Shown here: in pieces, positions 7,658 through 15,686 of the stretch
Position numbering within the stretch: the stretch's first letter is position 1
Layout of the letters: each line of letters begins with the position of its first letter
NCBI GenBank assembly: GCA_009781005.1
Contig: WQYX01000022.1
Coordinates: forward strand, 1 to 57,421
Direction: 5' to 3'
DNA length: 57,421 nt
From: Polyangiaceae bacterium
Lineage (GTDB): Bacteria > Myxococcota_A > Polyangia > Polyangiales > Polyangiaceae
Position numbers and translations under genes: made by a program
The notes under the pieces: model-generated
The model's database searches: none
What the model saw: the letters and a program-made list of their open reading frames with translations, nothing else
Told to the model about the DNA's origin: nothing

Positions 7658-9564
7658 GCGTTCTCGCAGCCATTGACGTCTCCAAGTCGTTCGGTGCGCG
7701 GAGTCTTCTCGCGGGGGCCTCCGTGACGATCGACGACGGCGAACGTATCGGCGTTGTCGGGCGCAACGGCGCAGGCAAAAGCACGTTCGCCAAGATCTTG
7801 GCTGGCTTCGAAACAGCCGACACGGGATCCATCGCGGTCCGTCGCGGTGCACGCATCGCGTACCTCGCCCAAGAACCGATCCTCGACGCTCACCGCACCG
7901 TGCACGCCGTGGTCGAGGACGGACTCGATGCATGGCTCGATGCGCGAAGACGTCATGAAGAATTGACCGATCGCATCGGGCGCGAACCCGCCACGGCGAA
8001 CGCACTCCTCCCCGAGCAACTTGCCGCGGCCGCAGAGATCGAACGCCTCGGCGGTTGGGAACGCAACCATGAGGTTGCAAGCATCCTCATGCACCTCGGT
8101 GTCGCGGATGTCGCCGATCAATCTGCAGGCGCACTGAGCGGTGGCCAGAGGCGCCGCGTTGCGCTCGCGCGCGTCATCGTTGGTGCGCCCGACGTCATGA
8201 TCCTCGACGAGCCAACCAATCACCTCGATGCCGACACCATCGACTGGCTCGAAAACTACCTCGCCTTGGAGTTTCGCGGCGCGGTCCTCCTGGTCACGCA
8301 CGACCGCTGGCTGCTCGATCGCGTAGCCTCGCGCACACTCGAAATCGATGGCGGCAAAGTCTATTCGTACAACGGTGGCTATGCCGACTACCTCGCCGCG
8401 AAGGCCGAGCGCCTCGCGCTGGAGGAGCGCACGGAGAGAAATCGTCAGAATTTCCTTCGCACGGAGCTCGAGTGGCTCGCTCGCCAACCCAAGGCGCGCA
8501 CGGGCAAGCAGAAGGCGCGCATCAGCCGCGCGGAGGCTGCACGTGACGTCGCGCCGTCGCGTCAAGACGTGCGCGTCGTGGTCTCCGCGGAGGTCAGCGA
8601 CACGGGCCGCAGCGTCGTCGACGTGCGCGGGCTCGGTATCAAGATGGGGGATCGCTGGCTCGTCCGAGATCTGGATCTCGCGATCACTTCTGGCGAGAGG
8701 CTCGGCATCGTCGGACCGAACGGCGCCGGCAAGACGACGCTTCTTCGCGTCGTGCAGGGTGCCGTGCCGCCAACGCAAGGCGCGATGGTGCTCGGGCGGC
8801 GCGTGCGCATTGGCTACCTCGATCAAAATCGCGAAGGGCTCGATCCCGATCTCACGGTGCTCGAAACGGTGGCCGAGGCCATTCCTCTCGTTGAAAAAGA
8901 GCGCGTGGATCCGCGTAGCTACCTCGAACGATTCGCGTTCGACGGCAACGCGCAGAAAAAGAGAGTGTCGGCTCTTTCGGGTGGCGAGCGCGCGCGGCTT
9001 GCGCTCGCACGCTTGCTTGCGTGTTCGGCGAACCTTCTGCTTCTCGATGAGCCGTCGAACGATCTCGATACCGATACGCTGAGCGCGCTCGAAGATTTCC
9101 TCTCGACGTATGAAGGTTCGTTGCTCGTCGTCACGCACGATCGTTATCTGCTCGATCGCGTCACAACGGGGATCCTCTGCTTTGAAAGCAACGGAAGAGT
9201 GACGCGTTACGCGGGCGCCTACCAAGCCTATGCGGCTGCACGCTCGCGCATCGAAGAAGAGCGGCGAAAATTGCAGAATGCAAGTAACGCAGACGAGAAG
9301 ATAGCGCGCCGCGAAAACAAGAAGACCTCCGGGCTATCGAAGAACGAACAGCGCGAGCTCGACGGGATCATGGACAGGATCGACGAGGCCGAGAGAGCCG
9401 CGCACGCCATCGAATCCGAGCTCGGCGATCCATCGCTCTATGCGGGCGGCCAGGAGACTCCGCGCGCTGGCGAGATCCGCGCACGTCTCGACGACGCTCG
9501 CGCACTTGCTGCCAAACTCACGGCGCGCTGGGAAGAACTCGAAGCCAAGAAGAACGCGACTTAG
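7654..9564 (+). CDS. uup: ABC-F ATPase, Uup-like
   Basis: Soluble ABC-F protein with two ATPase domains, of the type that acts on ribosomes or nucleic acid, not in transport. Domain 1 has Walker A GRNGAGKST, signature LSGGQRRR and Walker B MILDEPTNHLD. Domain 2 has GPNGAGKTT, LSGGERARLA and LLLLDEPSNDLD. The inter-domain linker with ARQPKARTGKQKARI and the C-terminal coiled coil (about residues 530-636, charged, with KKTSGLSKNEQREL) are features of the Uup branch. The 636-residue length fits. It is coupled to the upstream TetR gene. Its stop overlaps that of the convergent methyltransferase gene by two bases, leaving no room for a separate terminator. Confidence 0.93.
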   Translation: MSVLAAIDVSKSFGARSLLAGASVTIDDGERIGVVGRNGAGKSTFAKILAGFETADTGSIAVRRGARIAYLAQEPILDAHRTVHAVVEDGLDAWLDARRRHEELTDRIGREPATANALLPEQLAAAAEIERLGGWERNHEVASILMHLGVADVADQSAGALSGGQRRRVALARVIVGAPDVMILDEPTNHLDADTIDWLENYLALEFRGAVLLVTHDRWLLDRVASRTLEIDGGKVYSYNGGYADYLAAKAERLALEERTERNRQNFLRTELEWLARQPKARTGKQKARISRAEAARDVAPSRQDVRVVVSAEVSDTGRSVVDVRGLGIKMGDRWLVRDLDLAITSGERLGIVGPNGAGKTTLLRVVQGAVPPTQGAMVLGRRVRIGYLDQNREGLDPDLTVLETVAEAIPLVEKERVDPRSYLERFAFDGNAQKKRVSALSGGERARLALARLLACSANLLLLDEPSNDLDTDTLSALEDFLSTYEGSLLVVTHDRYLLDRVTTGILCFESNGRVTRYAGAYQAYAAARSRIEEERRKLQNASNADEKIARRENKKTSGLSKNEQRELDGIMDRIDEAERAAHAIESELGDPSLYAGGQETPRAGEIRARLDDARALAAKLTARWEELEAKKNAT

Positions 9565-10121
9565 CACGCACGCAATCGATCGAGTGCGATCGCACATGCA
9601 GCGCGAACGCTGAGATGATTCCATGCGGCCGGGCCGCGAATGGGTGCGAGCACTGCGTCGGCGCTCGCGATGACTGAAGGCGCGAGACCCCAGCCTGTGC
9701 CGAATACGAGCAGCACCGGACCACCTGGCTCCTCGAGTGCGCGACGAGCCGCAGCAAAATCGATTGTCTTGCCGACGTCACGCGCCGCGGTCACCCAGAC
9801 CGTGACACGCTCATCGCCTGCACCCGCGAGCGCACACACCGCGTCCTCGAGTGACTGCACCGGACGAACGACCGAGAGCGCCTCTTTCCGATCGGGGATG
9901 CGTTGGGCGCTCGAGCCGAAAGTCCAATGCGAAACGATCTTCGTGACGAGCTCGCGCTGAAGAGCGATGGGATGCACGACGAAGTAATCCGTGCAGCCGT
10001 ACGTGCGCGCGCTCCGCGCGAGATCATGCACGTCGAGGTTCGTGAGCGCGGTCGTGACGATCTCGCCGCCCTTGGCGAGCACCGGATGGTGCACGAGCGC
10101 AATGGCGAGTCGGCGGCTCAT
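9561..10121 (-). CDS. SPOUT-type RNA methyltransferase
   Basis: A 186-residue protein of the RNA methyltransferase family often found next to trmD. The N-terminus MSRRLAIALVHHPVLAKGGE and the motifs LTNLDVHDLARSARTYGCT, FVVHPIALQREL and LLVFGTGWGLAPSVI are consistent with a knotted SAM-binding SPOUT fold; the last contains the glycine-rich cofactor loop. Its start overlaps the trmD stop (ATGA), so it is the last gene of the rpsP-khpA-rimM-trmD operon. Target nucleotide unknown. Some related genes have lost the RNA-binding extension, and none is seen here. Confidence 0.85.
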   Translation of the reverse strand: MSRRLAIALVHHPVLAKGGEIVTTALTNLDVHDLARSARTYGCTDYFVVHPIALQRELVTKIVSHWTFGSSAQRIPDRKEALSVVRPVQSLEDAVCALAGAGDERVTVWVTAARDVGKTIDFAAARRALEEPGGPVLLVFGTGWGLAPSVIASADAVLAPIRGPAAWNHLSVRAACAIALDRLRAC

Positions 10122-10822
10122 CCCTTTTTCACTTTTTCGACAAGCTCGGGGCGGCGCGCGAGCGTCTTCTGCACCGACTGTTCGCGACGCCACGCAGCAA
10201 TGCGCGCATGGTTGCCTGACGAGAGCACCTCGGGAACGCTTTGGCCGCGAAATTCCGAGGGTCTCGTGTACTGCGGATATTCGAGCAGTCCTTCTGCGCC
10301 GTGGGACTCCTCGCGCGTGGATTCGGCATTGCCGAGCACCCCCGGCAGAAGGCGCACGGTGGCTTCGATGACGGCCATCGCGCAAACCTCTCCGCCGGTG
10401 ATCACGAAATCGCCGAGCGAGATCTCTTCATCTACGAAACTTCGAACGCGTTCGTCGAAACCTTCGTAGCGACCGCAGACGAGCATGATCGCCGGCTCAG
10501 TCGACAACGACGACGCGATGGATTGCGCGAAAGGCCGTCCCTGCGGTGTCAGAAGAATGCGCCTTGCCTGCGGCTTGCCCGCCGCGCGGGCGTCTGCATC
10601 GAGCGCCTCCATGCATGCAACGAGAACGTCGACACGCATGACCATGCCACTGCCGCCGCCATACGGCGTGTCGTCGACGCTCTTGTGTTTTCCGAGACCG
10701 AAGTCGCGCGGTGAACGGAATCGCACTTCGAGCTGCCCGCCCTCCACGCCGCGCCCAACCAAACTCGTAGAGAGGAAGGTTTCGAAGAGCTCCGGAAACA
10801 ACGTCACGACATCGACACGCAC
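10118..10822 (-). CDS. trmD: tRNA (guanine37-N1)-methyltransferase
   Basis: TrmD makes m1G37 in tRNAs and prevents frameshifting. The 234-residue product starts VRVDVVTLFPELFETFLSTS, with the conserved SVDDTPYGGGSGMVM, LVCGRYEGFDERV and ISLGDFVITGGEVCAMAVIE (SPOUT knot), and PQYTRPSEFRGQ near the end. The start is taken as GTG at 10822. There is no recognisable ribosome-binding site: the sequence immediately upstream is the terminal inverted repeat of element B (10825-10966). A longer in-frame start at 10897 would translate the repeat itself and is rejected. The gene is coupled to the downstream SPOUT methyltransferase. Confidence 0.95.
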   Translation of the reverse strand: MRVDVVTLFPELFETFLSTSLVGRGVEGGQLEVRFRSPRDFGLGKHKSVDDTPYGGGSGMVMRVDVLVACMEALDADARAAGKPQARRILLTPQGRPFAQSIASSLSTEPAIMLVCGRYEGFDERVRSFVDEEISLGDFVITGGEVCAMAVIEATVRLLPGVLGNAESTREESHGAEGLLEYPQYTRPSEFRGQSVPEVLSSGNHARIAAWRREQSVQKTLARRPELVEKVKKG

Positions 10823-10824
10823 GC

Positions 10825-10966
10825 GAGCAAGCTTACCAGCCTGCTGCGCAAACCGATGCGTCGGTTGGGCGCTCCGCTCCGTGCTCAAAGGCCGCAAAGC
10901 CTGTTCCGCTCGGTGCTCGCGCCCGCCCTAGCCTCGGTTCGCTCGCGACGGCTGGTAAACATGCTC
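10825..10966. repeat. Dispersed TIR element, copy B (142 bp)
   Basis: The element is bounded by GAGCAAGCTTACCAGCC (10825-10841) and GGCTGGTAAACATGCTC (10950-10966), which are inverted repeats with 15 of 17 positions matching. The similarity continues inwards on both sides for roughly 45 bases (CGCCCAACCGACGCATCGG on one side, CGCCCTAGCCTCGGTTCGC on the other), so the whole unit could fold as one long imperfect hairpin. It fills the trmD-rimM junction almost exactly, 2 bp from the trmD start and 12 bp from the rimM stop. No coding capacity is seen. Confidence 0.85.
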
Positions 10967-10978
10967 GCTCTCGACGAA

Positions 10979-11527
10979 TCATTGCTTGCGCGATTTGCTC
11001 ATCGCTTGACGCTCCACGTCCTCGAGCGTTGCGAGCGTCACGACGCGTCCCGATACGTCCACGTTCGCAACGTAAGCGTCGGTCAACGGAACCTCCCAGC
11101 ACGTCTCCCCATCGTCCGCGCGAACAAGTATCGTCTGCGCCGCGGGGTACGTCAGGATCTCGGTGATCTCGCCGATGCGTGCATCTTGCAAGCGAACCTC
11201 CGCGCCGATGACGTCGACGGCGTAGAACTCACCTGCGTCCGGCTCGGGGAAGTTCGCACGGCGCACACAGATCTGTGCACCGCGAAGTTCCGCGGCTCTA
11301 TCGCGATCATCGACGGAGAAGAGCTTCATGAGGATCGCGTCGCCCGCGCGCCGCGCGCTCTCTACCGAGACTTCGTGCTCGTCGCCGTCAGACAGGCGTA
11401 CGAGCACTTCGTCTTGCGCGAGAAGCGTGTCGCTCTGCGTATTGAAAACGCGAAGACGCACCTCGCCATGCACGCCGTGCGGTCGCGCAATCTCGGCAAG
11501 CGGCACCCAAACGACCTTCTCGTTCAC
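10979..11527 (-). CDS. rimM: Ribosome maturation factor RimM
   Basis: 16S processing factor that assists assembly of the 30S head around S19. The 182-residue product begins MNEKVVWVPLAEIARPHGVH followed by GEVRLRVFN, the RimM N-terminal barrel. The C-terminal PRC-barrel region includes FYAVDVIGAEVRL, IGEITEILTYPAAQTILVR and ETCWEVPLTDAYVANVD. The order between khpA and trmD is the usual one. Both flanking junctions are occupied by copies of the dispersed TIR element (B downstream, C upstream), which is unusual for this compact operon. The ATG at 11527 lies 10 bp from the end of element C. Confidence 0.93.
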   Translation of the reverse strand: MNEKVVWVPLAEIARPHGVHGEVRLRVFNTQSDTLLAQDEVLVRLSDGDEHEVSVESARRAGDAILMKLFSVDDRDRAAELRGAQICVRRANFPEPDAGEFYAVDVIGAEVRLQDARIGEITEILTYPAAQTILVRADDGETCWEVPLTDAYVANVDVSGRVVTLATLEDVERQAMSKSRKQ

Positions 11528-11537
11528 CTCAACTCCC

Positions 11538-11680
11538 GAACACGTTTGATAACCGTTGCGAGCGACGCGATGCCAAGGCGGGCCCGAGGAGCCCGCGAAA
11601 GCGTACGTTGTTGTACGTGCGCAGGCACCGCAGGGCCCAACGCAGGCATCGCGGCGCGCAGCAGGTTAGCAAACGTGTTC
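11538..11680. repeat. Dispersed TIR element, copy C (143 bp)
   Basis: Ends are GAACACGTTTGATAACC (11538-11554) and GGTTAGCAAACGTGTTC (11664-11680), inverted repeats matching at 16 of 17 positions. The TIR sequence differs from that of copy B at matched positions on both ends, which suggests compensatory change that keeps the pairing. The middle (GAGGAGCCCGCGAAAGCGTA, GTACGTGCGCAGGCACCGCA) is nearly identical to copy A. The element overlaps the khpA stop codon by 2 bases and fills the khpA-rimM junction. Confidence 0.85.
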
Positions 11681-11915
11681 AATCGACGATGTCGAGATGC
11701 GCCCGTCGTCCGAGTTTGGTGGAGGCGGCAGCGAGAATGGTGCGCATCGACTGAGCGGTGCGACCCTCTTTGCCGATGACTTTGCCGACGTCTTCTTTCG
11801 CCACGCGCAATTCGATGAGGCTGTTGTGCTCGCTCGTGATCTCCGTGACCAGAACCTGATCGGGATGATCCACGAGTTCGATTGCGATGGATCTGATTAG
11901 CTCTTTCAACGCCAT
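11679..11915 (-). CDS. khpA: KH-domain RNA-binding protein KhpA
   Basis: Small single-KH RNA-binding protein, usually encoded between rpsP and rimM. The 78-residue product starts MALKELIRSIAIELVDHPDQ and has the KH signature VGKVIGKEGRTAQSMRTIL (GxxG loop GKEG), ending in a short beta strand (RAHLDIVD). An upstream in-frame ATG at 11951 overlaps the rpsP stop, but the family start matches 11915. Its stop codon lies inside the terminal inverted repeat of element C, so the last residues may have been set by the insertion. Confidence 0.93.
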   Translation of the reverse strand: MALKELIRSIAIELVDHPDQVLVTEITSEHNSLIELRVAKEDVGKVIGKEGRTAQSMRTILAAASTKLGRRAHLDIVD

Positions 11916-11950
11916 TCCGTTGACCCTCGGCTGCGCCGTTGGTGCGTGCA

Positions 11951-12217
11951 CTATTTGGCGGCGGAGGCGTTTGCCTTCGCAGCAGCCTTGAGCAGACGCG
12001 TGAGCGTGTCTGACAGAACTGCGCCTGACGAACGCCAGTAAGCAACGCGCTCCGCGTTGATCTTGAGAGGCTGATCTTTCGTTTCCTTCGCAGGATCGAA
12101 GGTGCCGATGTTCTCGAGAAAGCGTCCGCCGCGCGGGCTACGCGAGTCCGTCACGACTACGCGGTAGAAGGGCTTCTTCTTCGTGCCTTGGCGGGCGAGG
12201 CGGATTGAAACAGCCAT
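11951..12217 (-). CDS. rpsP: 30S ribosomal protein S16
   Basis: Ribosomal protein bS16, 88 residues, begins MAVSIRLARQGTKKKPFYRV and contains VVTDSRSPRGGRFLENIGTF. The C-terminal tail is Ala/Lys rich. First gene of the rpsP-khpA-rimM-trmD-methyltransferase operon, with a purine-rich GGTTCCCTC leader just before ATG and a strong promoter-like sequence about 65 bp upstream. Confidence 0.97.
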   Translation of the reverse strand: MAVSIRLARQGTKKKPFYRVVVTDSRSPRGGRFLENIGTFDPAKETKDQPLKINAERVAYWRSSGAVLSDTLTRLLKAAAKANASAAK

Positions 12218-12282
12218 GAGGGAACCTTCGTCTCCAGATCAGCGAGCAATGAAAAGTGAATCTCCCAACTACGGGGCGGCGC

Positions 12283-12311
12283 AAGTTATCGGTCTATTCC
12301 ACATGTGTCAA
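12283..12311 (-). promoter_or_regulatory. Sigma70-like promoter of the rpsP operon
   Basis: On the minus strand, TTGACA (12311-12306) is followed after exactly 17 bp by TAACTT (12288-12283). This is a perfect -35 box with a good -10 box at the ideal spacing, about 65 bp upstream of the rpsP ATG. It is the clearest promoter seen in the window. Confidence 0.7.
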
Positions 12312-12357
12312 GCGACTACCTCGTTGCTTCAAGCGAGTTCTAGATCGCTTTCAAGCT

Positions 12358-12804
12358 TCAGCCATTTACGCTCATCACGACCGTGAGGTGACTGAGCAGC
12401 CTGAAGTGGCCGAGCATTCCAAAAATCTTGAGCTCCCCCTTGCGTGTAGCCTGCACCATTGACCGGAGCGCATCGAGCGAGGCGCGGTCCGTGGGGATGG
12501 GCAGGGCGAAGGGTCGCGTGAGAGGCACGTTCGACATCGTCATGATCGCATCCGACGAGCCGCGCACCGTGACATCAGGTACGCCGAGGATTCCGTCGTG
12601 CACGATGAGACGACCGAGCCGGAACTCGAGAGTCAGCGCGACGTCCGCGTCGTCGGCAACGAGTGCGACGGTGCCGTCGAGCGCGTCGAAGTCCTTCTTT
12701 TTGTGAGGTTTGCTCTCGATGTTCTGGCGTACCAGCTCCGCCAGCATCTGAGCAAACGCGTTGTCCTCCGCGCCCTGGGCAAGCTGAACGAACGATGCTC
12801 CCAT
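12358..12804 (-). CDS. SCP2 sterol-binding-like protein
   Basis: A 148-residue protein, MGASFVQLAQGAEDNAFAQM at the start. The central pattern (DGTVALVADDADVALTLEF, GRLIVHDGILGVPDVTVRGS, then SDAIMTMS) has the alternation of SCP2-fold lipid-binding domains: beta strands, a glycine turn and an acidic loop leading to a helix. Substrate unknown. Its ATG overlaps the stop codon of the upstream M16 gene by one base (TGATG), so it is the last gene of a three-gene operon with two M16 proteins. Family assignment is from pattern only. Confidence 0.6.
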   Translation of the reverse strand: MGASFVQLAQGAEDNAFAQMLAELVRQNIESKPHKKKDFDALDGTVALVADDADVALTLEFRLGRLIVHDGILGVPDVTVRGSSDAIMTMSNVPLTRPFALPIPTDRASLDALRSMVQATRKGELKIFGMLGHFRLLSHLTVVMSVNG

Positions 12805-14312
12805 CACTCTCCCTCCGGTCCAACGGCCTGCATCGACGTGATGCCAATCGCCTTGAGTTGCGGTTCGATCTTCGCGCGCGGACCAACGATGACCACGATG
12901 GCGTTCGCCACGTCGACGTATTGCCGCGCGAGAGCGGAAAGATCTTTCTTGCCTGCAGAATACATGCGAAGGCTCGCGTTCGCGTCGTGATCGGGCGGCA
13001 AGCCGACGCCCGCGATCCGCCCGATCCGCTTCGCTGCAGCTTCGACGCTTTCGTAGGCCTCGATGAGATCTGCGCGAGCGAGCATTTTTGTCTTTTCGAC
13101 TTCCTCGTCTGTGAGGCCATCCCGCGCGAAGTCTTCCATGTCGGCCAGCATGGCTTTGAGAGCGTCGCCCGTGTGCTCGGTTTGTACGGCAGCGTCTGCC
13201 GCGAACATGCCTTCGTACTTCGAGAACGAAAAACGTGAGTGCGCGCCGTAGCTCCAACCGTGCTCCTCGCGCAGATCTTGATTCAGACGCGACGTGAAAC
13301 TTCCCCCGAGCGCAGAGTTGACACGGACGAGCGGCGGCGCATTGGCGTCACCCGCCCGCACGCCTTGGCGCACGACGCTGATGACCGACTGCGGCGCGTC
13401 GGCCCGATCGACGACAATGATTCGTCTATCTTTCGGAGGCTCTACGTCCGCGCGCGCTTTGCTGACGTTCGTGGCCCTTGGCTTCCACCCGGCAAGCGCC
13501 TTGTCGAGAAGCGGATCGAGTTCGGCTCGCGTGATGTCGCCAACGACGACGCACGTGGCTTCTTCGGGGAGCCACCACTCTCTGTAAAATTTCGTGATGT
13601 CGGCGAGCGTCACCTTCTTGGCTGCCTTCAGTGTGCCGCTCGTGGGATGGCCATACGGGTGGCGCGCTCCATAGAGTGCAGTCTGCGCGACCACCGCGGC
13701 AACGGCATGCGGCTCGCTCTGGCGCGCACGCAGCTCGTTGCTCCAGAGATCGTGCACGCGCTTCCACTCAACCTCCGAAAACGTAGGTTTAACGACTACG
13801 TCGCCGAAGATGAGCGAAGCGGGCGAGAGATTCTTCTTTAAACTCGTTAGCTGCACGAAAGAGTAGTCAGCGTACGCGCCGGTCACGAGCGACGCGCCGA
13901 GTCGGTCGACGTCGCGCGCGATGTCGAGGGCGCCGCGGCTGCCAGCGCCCTCGTCGAGCATGTTCGCCGTGGCGAACGCGACGCCGCCTCGGTTTTCCGG
14001 ATCGCTCGCTGCCCCCGCGCGAATCACGATCTGCATCGAGACGATGGGCAGCGCGTGGCGCTCGAGCAGCCACACGGCCATGCCGTTCGAAAGCTTGTAA
14101 GATACAGGCACCGGCGGCGTGAAGGGCGTAGGCGTTTGTAGTACGGGGCGCAGACCGAGCGGATCGATCGCGCCAGGCGCGCCCGCGTCCGCGCTCACCG
14201 TGGCAGCAGGTGCGGCGACGATCATCGGCGGAGGCTTCGCCGCTCGTCCCCCGCACGCCGCCGCGAGCGCAAGAGTCGCGATGAGGACGCCTTTCACGTG
14301 CATGCATCTCAC
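12804..14312 (-). CDS. M16 peptidase-like lipoprotein, catalytic motif lost
   Basis: Pitrilysin-family fold without the active-site HxxEH. At the position where it should lie the sequence reads GGVAFATANMLDEGAGSRGA. The flanking M16 features remain (YKLSNGMAVWLLERHALPIV, YGARHPYGHPTSGTLKA, VVVGDITRAELDPLLDKALA). The first ~20 residues form a signal peptide with a likely lipidation Cys20 (ALAAACGG). 502 residues. Start ATG at 14312 overlaps the stop of the active partner upstream (ATGA). The pair resembles two-subunit M16 systems, in which one subunit has the zinc site and the other contributes the substrate-binding half. Confidence 0.88.
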   Translation of the reverse strand: MRCMHVKGVLIATLALAAACGGRAAKPPPMIVAAPAATVSADAGAPGAIDPLGLRPVLQTPTPFTPPVPVSYKLSNGMAVWLLERHALPIVSMQIVIRAGAASDPENRGGVAFATANMLDEGAGSRGALDIARDVDRLGASLVTGAYADYSFVQLTSLKKNLSPASLIFGDVVVKPTFSEVEWKRVHDLWSNELRARQSEPHAVAAVVAQTALYGARHPYGHPTSGTLKAAKKVTLADITKFYREWWLPEEATCVVVGDITRAELDPLLDKALAGWKPRATNVSKARADVEPPKDRRIIVVDRADAPQSVISVVRQGVRAGDANAPPLVRVNSALGGSFTSRLNQDLREEHGWSYGAHSRFSFSKYEGMFAADAAVQTEHTGDALKAMLADMEDFARDGLTDEEVEKTKMLARADLIEAYESVEAAAKRIGRIAGVGLPPDHDANASLRMYSAGKKDLSALARQYVDVANAIVVIVGPRAKIEPQLKAIGITSMQAVGPEGE

Positions 14313-15670
14313 TTGCCGCTCTCCTTTTTAGGAACGACGCGGATGACGACGCGCGCGTTTGGCAGGAGGAAGGTCTCTGCAACCTTCTGGATGCCTGCTG
14401 CACTTGCGGTGCGATAACGCGCGAGATCCTTTTCGGTGTAGCCCGGATCCCCCACTTCGGCCTCGTACATGTTGAGCAACGACGCACGCTCGCGAAGGCT
14501 CTCGAGGCGCGTGACGAACGACGTCTCGATCATATTTTTGGCTCGTTCGAGTTCGTCGCTGGCGATGGGTTTGCTGCGGGCGAGGGCGAGCTCCTTGTCG
14601 ATGGCCGCCTCCAGGGCGTCGAGCGAGACTCCGGGGCGTGCGATGACACCGATCTCGAAACGCGAGCCAAGCGTGCCCGAGTCTTGAGATGCATCGACGC
14701 TCTGGGCAAGTTTCTGATCGTAGACGAGAGTCTTGTAGAGGCGGCTCGCCTTGCCGCCGGCGAGTGCAACCGAAAGCAAATCGAGCTCGGCGTCGCCTTG
14801 CGCAAAGTGCCTTGGCGTCTGCCACGCCATGACGATCTTGGGTAACTCGACGTTGTCTTCGATCGTTTCACGCACGACGCTCGTGAGCGTCGTCTTCGTG
14901 TCGCTGAAGCCGGGTGCGCCTGGATCCTTTGGCTTTCCGCGCGACGGGGCGGTGCCGAACCAGCGATCGATCTTGCCTTTGACGGACTGCGAATCGAAGT
15001 CGCCCGCAACGACGAGCGATGCATTTGCTGGGTCGTAGTACGTCGCGAAGAACGCCTTGACGTCGTCAACCGTGGCCGCCTCGAGATCTTCGTGCGAGCC
15101 GATGACGGGGTGATGATACGGATGCCCGACCGGGTAGAGCAACTCCGGCATCCGGAGTTCCACCTTGGCGTACGGCGTATTTTCCGAGGTCTGGCGCCGC
15201 TCGTTGCGTACGACGTCGCGCTGCGCGTTGAGTTTGTCGTGCGTCATCAAAGGACCGAGATCGCGCAGCCGATCCGCTTCGAGCCAGAGAAGCAGATCGA
15301 GCGACGTGTTCGGACCAACGTTGTAGTAGTCGGTGCGATCCTGACTGGTCCACGCGTTGTTGTAACCGCCCGAGGCTTCCATCCATGCGTCGAAGGCTTT
15401 TGGCGGCGCGCGCCGCGTACCCATGAACATGAGATGTTCGAACAAGTGCGCGAAACCAGTCTTATCTGCCGTCTCAAAGCGCGAACCAACCCCGTACGAC
15501 ACGTTGACGACGACCATGGGGATGGTGTGCTCTTCGTGGAAGATCACCGTCATCCCATTCGGCAGCGTGGTCCGCGTGAACGGAATGGAGACGTCCGCGC
15601 GCGCCGAAGCTGCGAACGCGAGCAAGCCAAACCCGCACGCGAGGGCGAGAATGGAAGAGCGAATCGGCAT
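14309..15670 (-). CDS. M16-family zinc metalloprotease, active subunit
   Basis: Secreted or periplasmic zinc protease. The zinc-binding motif HLFEH is intact in TGFAHLFEHLMFMGTRRAPP, with a downstream Glu-rich stretch (RNERRQTSENTPYAKVELR) providing the third ligand region. Conserved PVGHPYHHPVIGSHEDLEA and YDPANASLVVAGDFD follow. A signal peptide (MPIRSSILALACGFGLLAFA, then ASARA) supports export. 453 residues from ATG at 15670; an upstream ATG at 15688 is possible. It is followed by an inactive M16 partner and an SCP2-like gene, all overlapping. A divergent acyltransferase gene starts only 16 bp away or slightly further. Confidence 0.92.
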   Translation of the reverse strand: MPIRSSILALACGFGLLAFAASARADVSIPFTRTTLPNGMTVIFHEEHTIPMVVVNVSYGVGSRFETADKTGFAHLFEHLMFMGTRRAPPKAFDAWMEASGGYNNAWTSQDRTDYYNVGPNTSLDLLLWLEADRLRDLGPLMTHDKLNAQRDVVRNERRQTSENTPYAKVELRMPELLYPVGHPYHHPVIGSHEDLEAATVDDVKAFFATYYDPANASLVVAGDFDSQSVKGKIDRWFGTAPSRGKPKDPGAPGFSDTKTTLTSVVRETIEDNVELPKIVMAWQTPRHFAQGDAELDLLSVALAGGKASRLYKTLVYDQKLAQSVDASQDSGTLGSRFEIGVIARPGVSLDALEAAIDKELALARSKPIASDELERAKNMIETSFVTRLESLRERASLLNMYEAEVGDPGYTEKDLARYRTASAAGIQKVAETFLLPNARVVIRVVPKKESGK

Positions 15671-15686
15671 GGCGTCCGGACATAGC

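Noticed and set aside
7597..9225. 542-codon frame opposite the ABC-F gene
   Set aside because: Antisense of two well-supported ATPase domains; no motif of its own.
10823..10897. N-terminal extension of TrmD through the repeat element
   Set aside because: The extra residues (QPTHRFAQQAGKL-type) are just the translated repeat and recur in the frame at 110-260; the TrmD family starts at V(R)VDVVTLFP.
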